In this document: positions 6,609 through 7,624 of the stretch, one piece after another
Layout: each line of letters opens with the position of its first letter
Numbering within the stretch: position 1 is the stretch's first letter
Source of the DNA: Sedimenticola sp.
GTDB lineage: Bacteria > Pseudomonadota > Gammaproteobacteria > Chromatiales > Chromatiaceae
Direction: 5' to 3'
Length of the DNA: 7,624 nucleotides
Assembly (NCBI GenBank): GCA_026197195.1
Contig: JAPHUG010000470.1
Coordinates: 1 to 7,624 of the forward strand
Notes under the pieces: generated by a model
Told to the model about the DNA's origin: nothing
The model's database searches: none
Seen by the model: the letters and a program-made list of their open reading frames with translations, nothing else
Position numbers and translations under genes: made by a program

Positions 6609-7624
6609 TTAATCGGCTTCGGAATGAAGAGATTTCAGGCGGTAGAGTGCGTCCAGAGCCTGGCGTGGTGTCAGCTCGTCGGGGTCGATTGCGGCTAACG
6701 CCTCCAGGGCGGGGGTGACTGCAGGGGGCTCTGGCTCGGCAGCGAACAGCGATAGTTGGTTGGTCTGCTGATCGGAGTGCCGCTGGGCAGAGAGCTCCAA
6801 CTCCCGAAGCCGTTGGGCTGCCCGTTTGATAATGGTGCGGGGCACCCCGGCGAGTGCGGCTACCTGGAGGCCGTAACTCTGATTGGCCGGTCCTTCACGC
6901 ACGGCATGTAAAAACACGATCGAGTCACCGTGCTCCACAGCATCCAGATGAACATTGGCAATCCCTGGATACTCTTCCGGGAGGGTGGTCAGTTCAAAGT
7001 AGTGTGTCGCAAAGAGCGTATAAGCGCGGATTTTGGTGGCCAACTCCACGCCACAGGACCAGGCCAGTGACAGGCCATCAAAGGTACTGGTTCCCCGGCC
7101 GATCTCATCCATTAATACCAAGCTGTTCTCGGTGGCGTTATGCAGGATGTTGGCGGTCTCCTCCATCTCAACCATAAAGGTGGAACGTCCACCCGCCAGA
7201 TCATCAGAGGCGCCAATACGGGAAAAGATGCGATCGATGGGGCCAATGCGTGCCGATTTGGCAGGCACAAAACAGCCGGAATAGGCCAGCAGGACGATCA
7301 GCGCTGTCTGCCGCATGAAGGTGGATTTACCACCCATGTTGGGGCCGGTAATGATCAGGATGCGCCGTTGATCGTCAAAGTCGACGCCATTGGCGACAAA
7401 CGGCTTGTCGCTGACACGCTCGACGACCGGATGGCGGCCATCTTCGATCTGGATGCCCGGTGTTGCATCCAGTTCAGGCTGGTTAAGTGTCAGGCTCTCG
7501 GCGCGTTCAGCAAAGTTGGCGATGACATCCAGTGCCGCCAGCGCGGCAGCGCAGGTTTGCAATGTGACAATAGAGGATTGCAGCGTCTCCAGCAGCGCAT
7601 CATAGAGTTGTTTTTCACGCGCCA
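6609..7624 (-). CDS. mutS: DNA mismatch repair protein MutS, C-terminal part (5' end outside window)
   Basis: MutS recognises mismatches and recruits MutL using ATP. The frame is open to the window edge, and 337 complete codons are visible, about the last 40% of a usual 850-residue protein. The first visible residues ([15 protein letters not shown]) belong to the clamp/lever region, so the TTG codon at 7562 inside the frame is not a start. The ATPase domain shows Walker [10 protein letters not shown] (fragment residues 93-101), then [19 protein letters not shown], Walker [18 protein letters not shown] (D172-E173), the switch FATHYFEL and [13 protein letters not shown]. The tail carries QLSLF (289-293), a match to the beta-clamp binding motif, and ends with the [16 protein letters not shown] oligomerization helix. 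All ATPase motifs are intact. It is convergent with the FHA gene. Confidence 0.98.
   Translation of the reverse strand, partial: AREKQLYDALLETLQSSIVTLQTCAAALAALDVIANFAERAESLTLNQPELDATPGIQIEDGRHPVVERVSDKPFVANGVDFDDQRRILIITGPNMGGKSTFMRQTALIVLLAYSGCFVPAKSARIGPIDRIFSRIGASDDLAGGRSTFMVEMEETANILHNATENSLVLMDEIGRGTSTFDGLSLAWSCGVELATKIRAYTLFATHYFELTTLPEEYPGIANVHLDAVEHGDSIVFLHAVREGPANQSYGLQVAALAGVPRTIIKRAAQRLRELELSAQRHSDQQTNQLSLFAAEPEPPAVTPALEALAAIDPDELTPRQALDALYRLKSLHSEAD

Overview
This window looks like ordinary chromosomal DNA of a sulfur-oxidizing gammaproteobacterium. The core genes (hemH, xerD, yajQ, a dsbC homologue, mutS) are close to the E. coli forms. The first gene is a sulfide:quinone oxidoreductase that closely resembles, from memory, the Acidithiobacillus ferrooxidans enzyme. 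Base composition is balanced, and I see no insertion sequence, phage gene, CRISPR array, rRNA or tRNA. A Chromatiales-like or Sedimenticola/symbiont-like host is an inference only.

Layout: (1) 76-1347 (+), sqr, followed by a rho-independent terminator at 1372-1394. (2) 1423-2451 (-), hemH, convergent with sqr. (3) A divergent hemH/xerD gap of about 208 bp that holds a perfect 8+8 bp inverted repeat. (4) 2660-4878 (+), xerD, yajQ and a DsbC-family gene, with the last two only 3 bp apart. This resembles the E. coli order xerD-dsbC-recJ, but yajQ lies between and recJ does not follow. (5) A 191-bp gap with short repeats. (6) 5070-6544 (+), a PP2C phosphatase followed by an FHA-domain protein, closed by a strong terminator. 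(7) 6609-7624 (-), the C-terminal part of mutS, cut by the window edge.

The most unusual feature is the DsbC-family protein. It keeps the signal segment, the dimerization-domain region, the structural cysteine pair and the cis-proline. However, the catalytic Cys-x-x-Cys is replaced by Ser-Ala-Tyr-Ser, and the residue before the cis-proline is Ala rather than Thr. It should be redox-inactive and may be a pure chaperone or another kind of pseudo-isomerase. The second interest is the PP2C-FHA pair, a Thr-phosphorylation read/erase module with no kinase in view. Its FHA protein has one canonical and one degenerate FHA-like domain, joined by an acidic linker containing a candidate phospho-threonine.

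Functionally the window mixes sulfide oxidation (SQR feeding the quinone pool), the last step of heme synthesis, chromosome-dimer resolution, a putative c-di-GMP effector, periplasmic protein folding, phospho-signalling and mismatch repair. Apart from yajQ with the dsbC-like gene, and the PP2C gene with the FHA gene, these look like independent transcription units.
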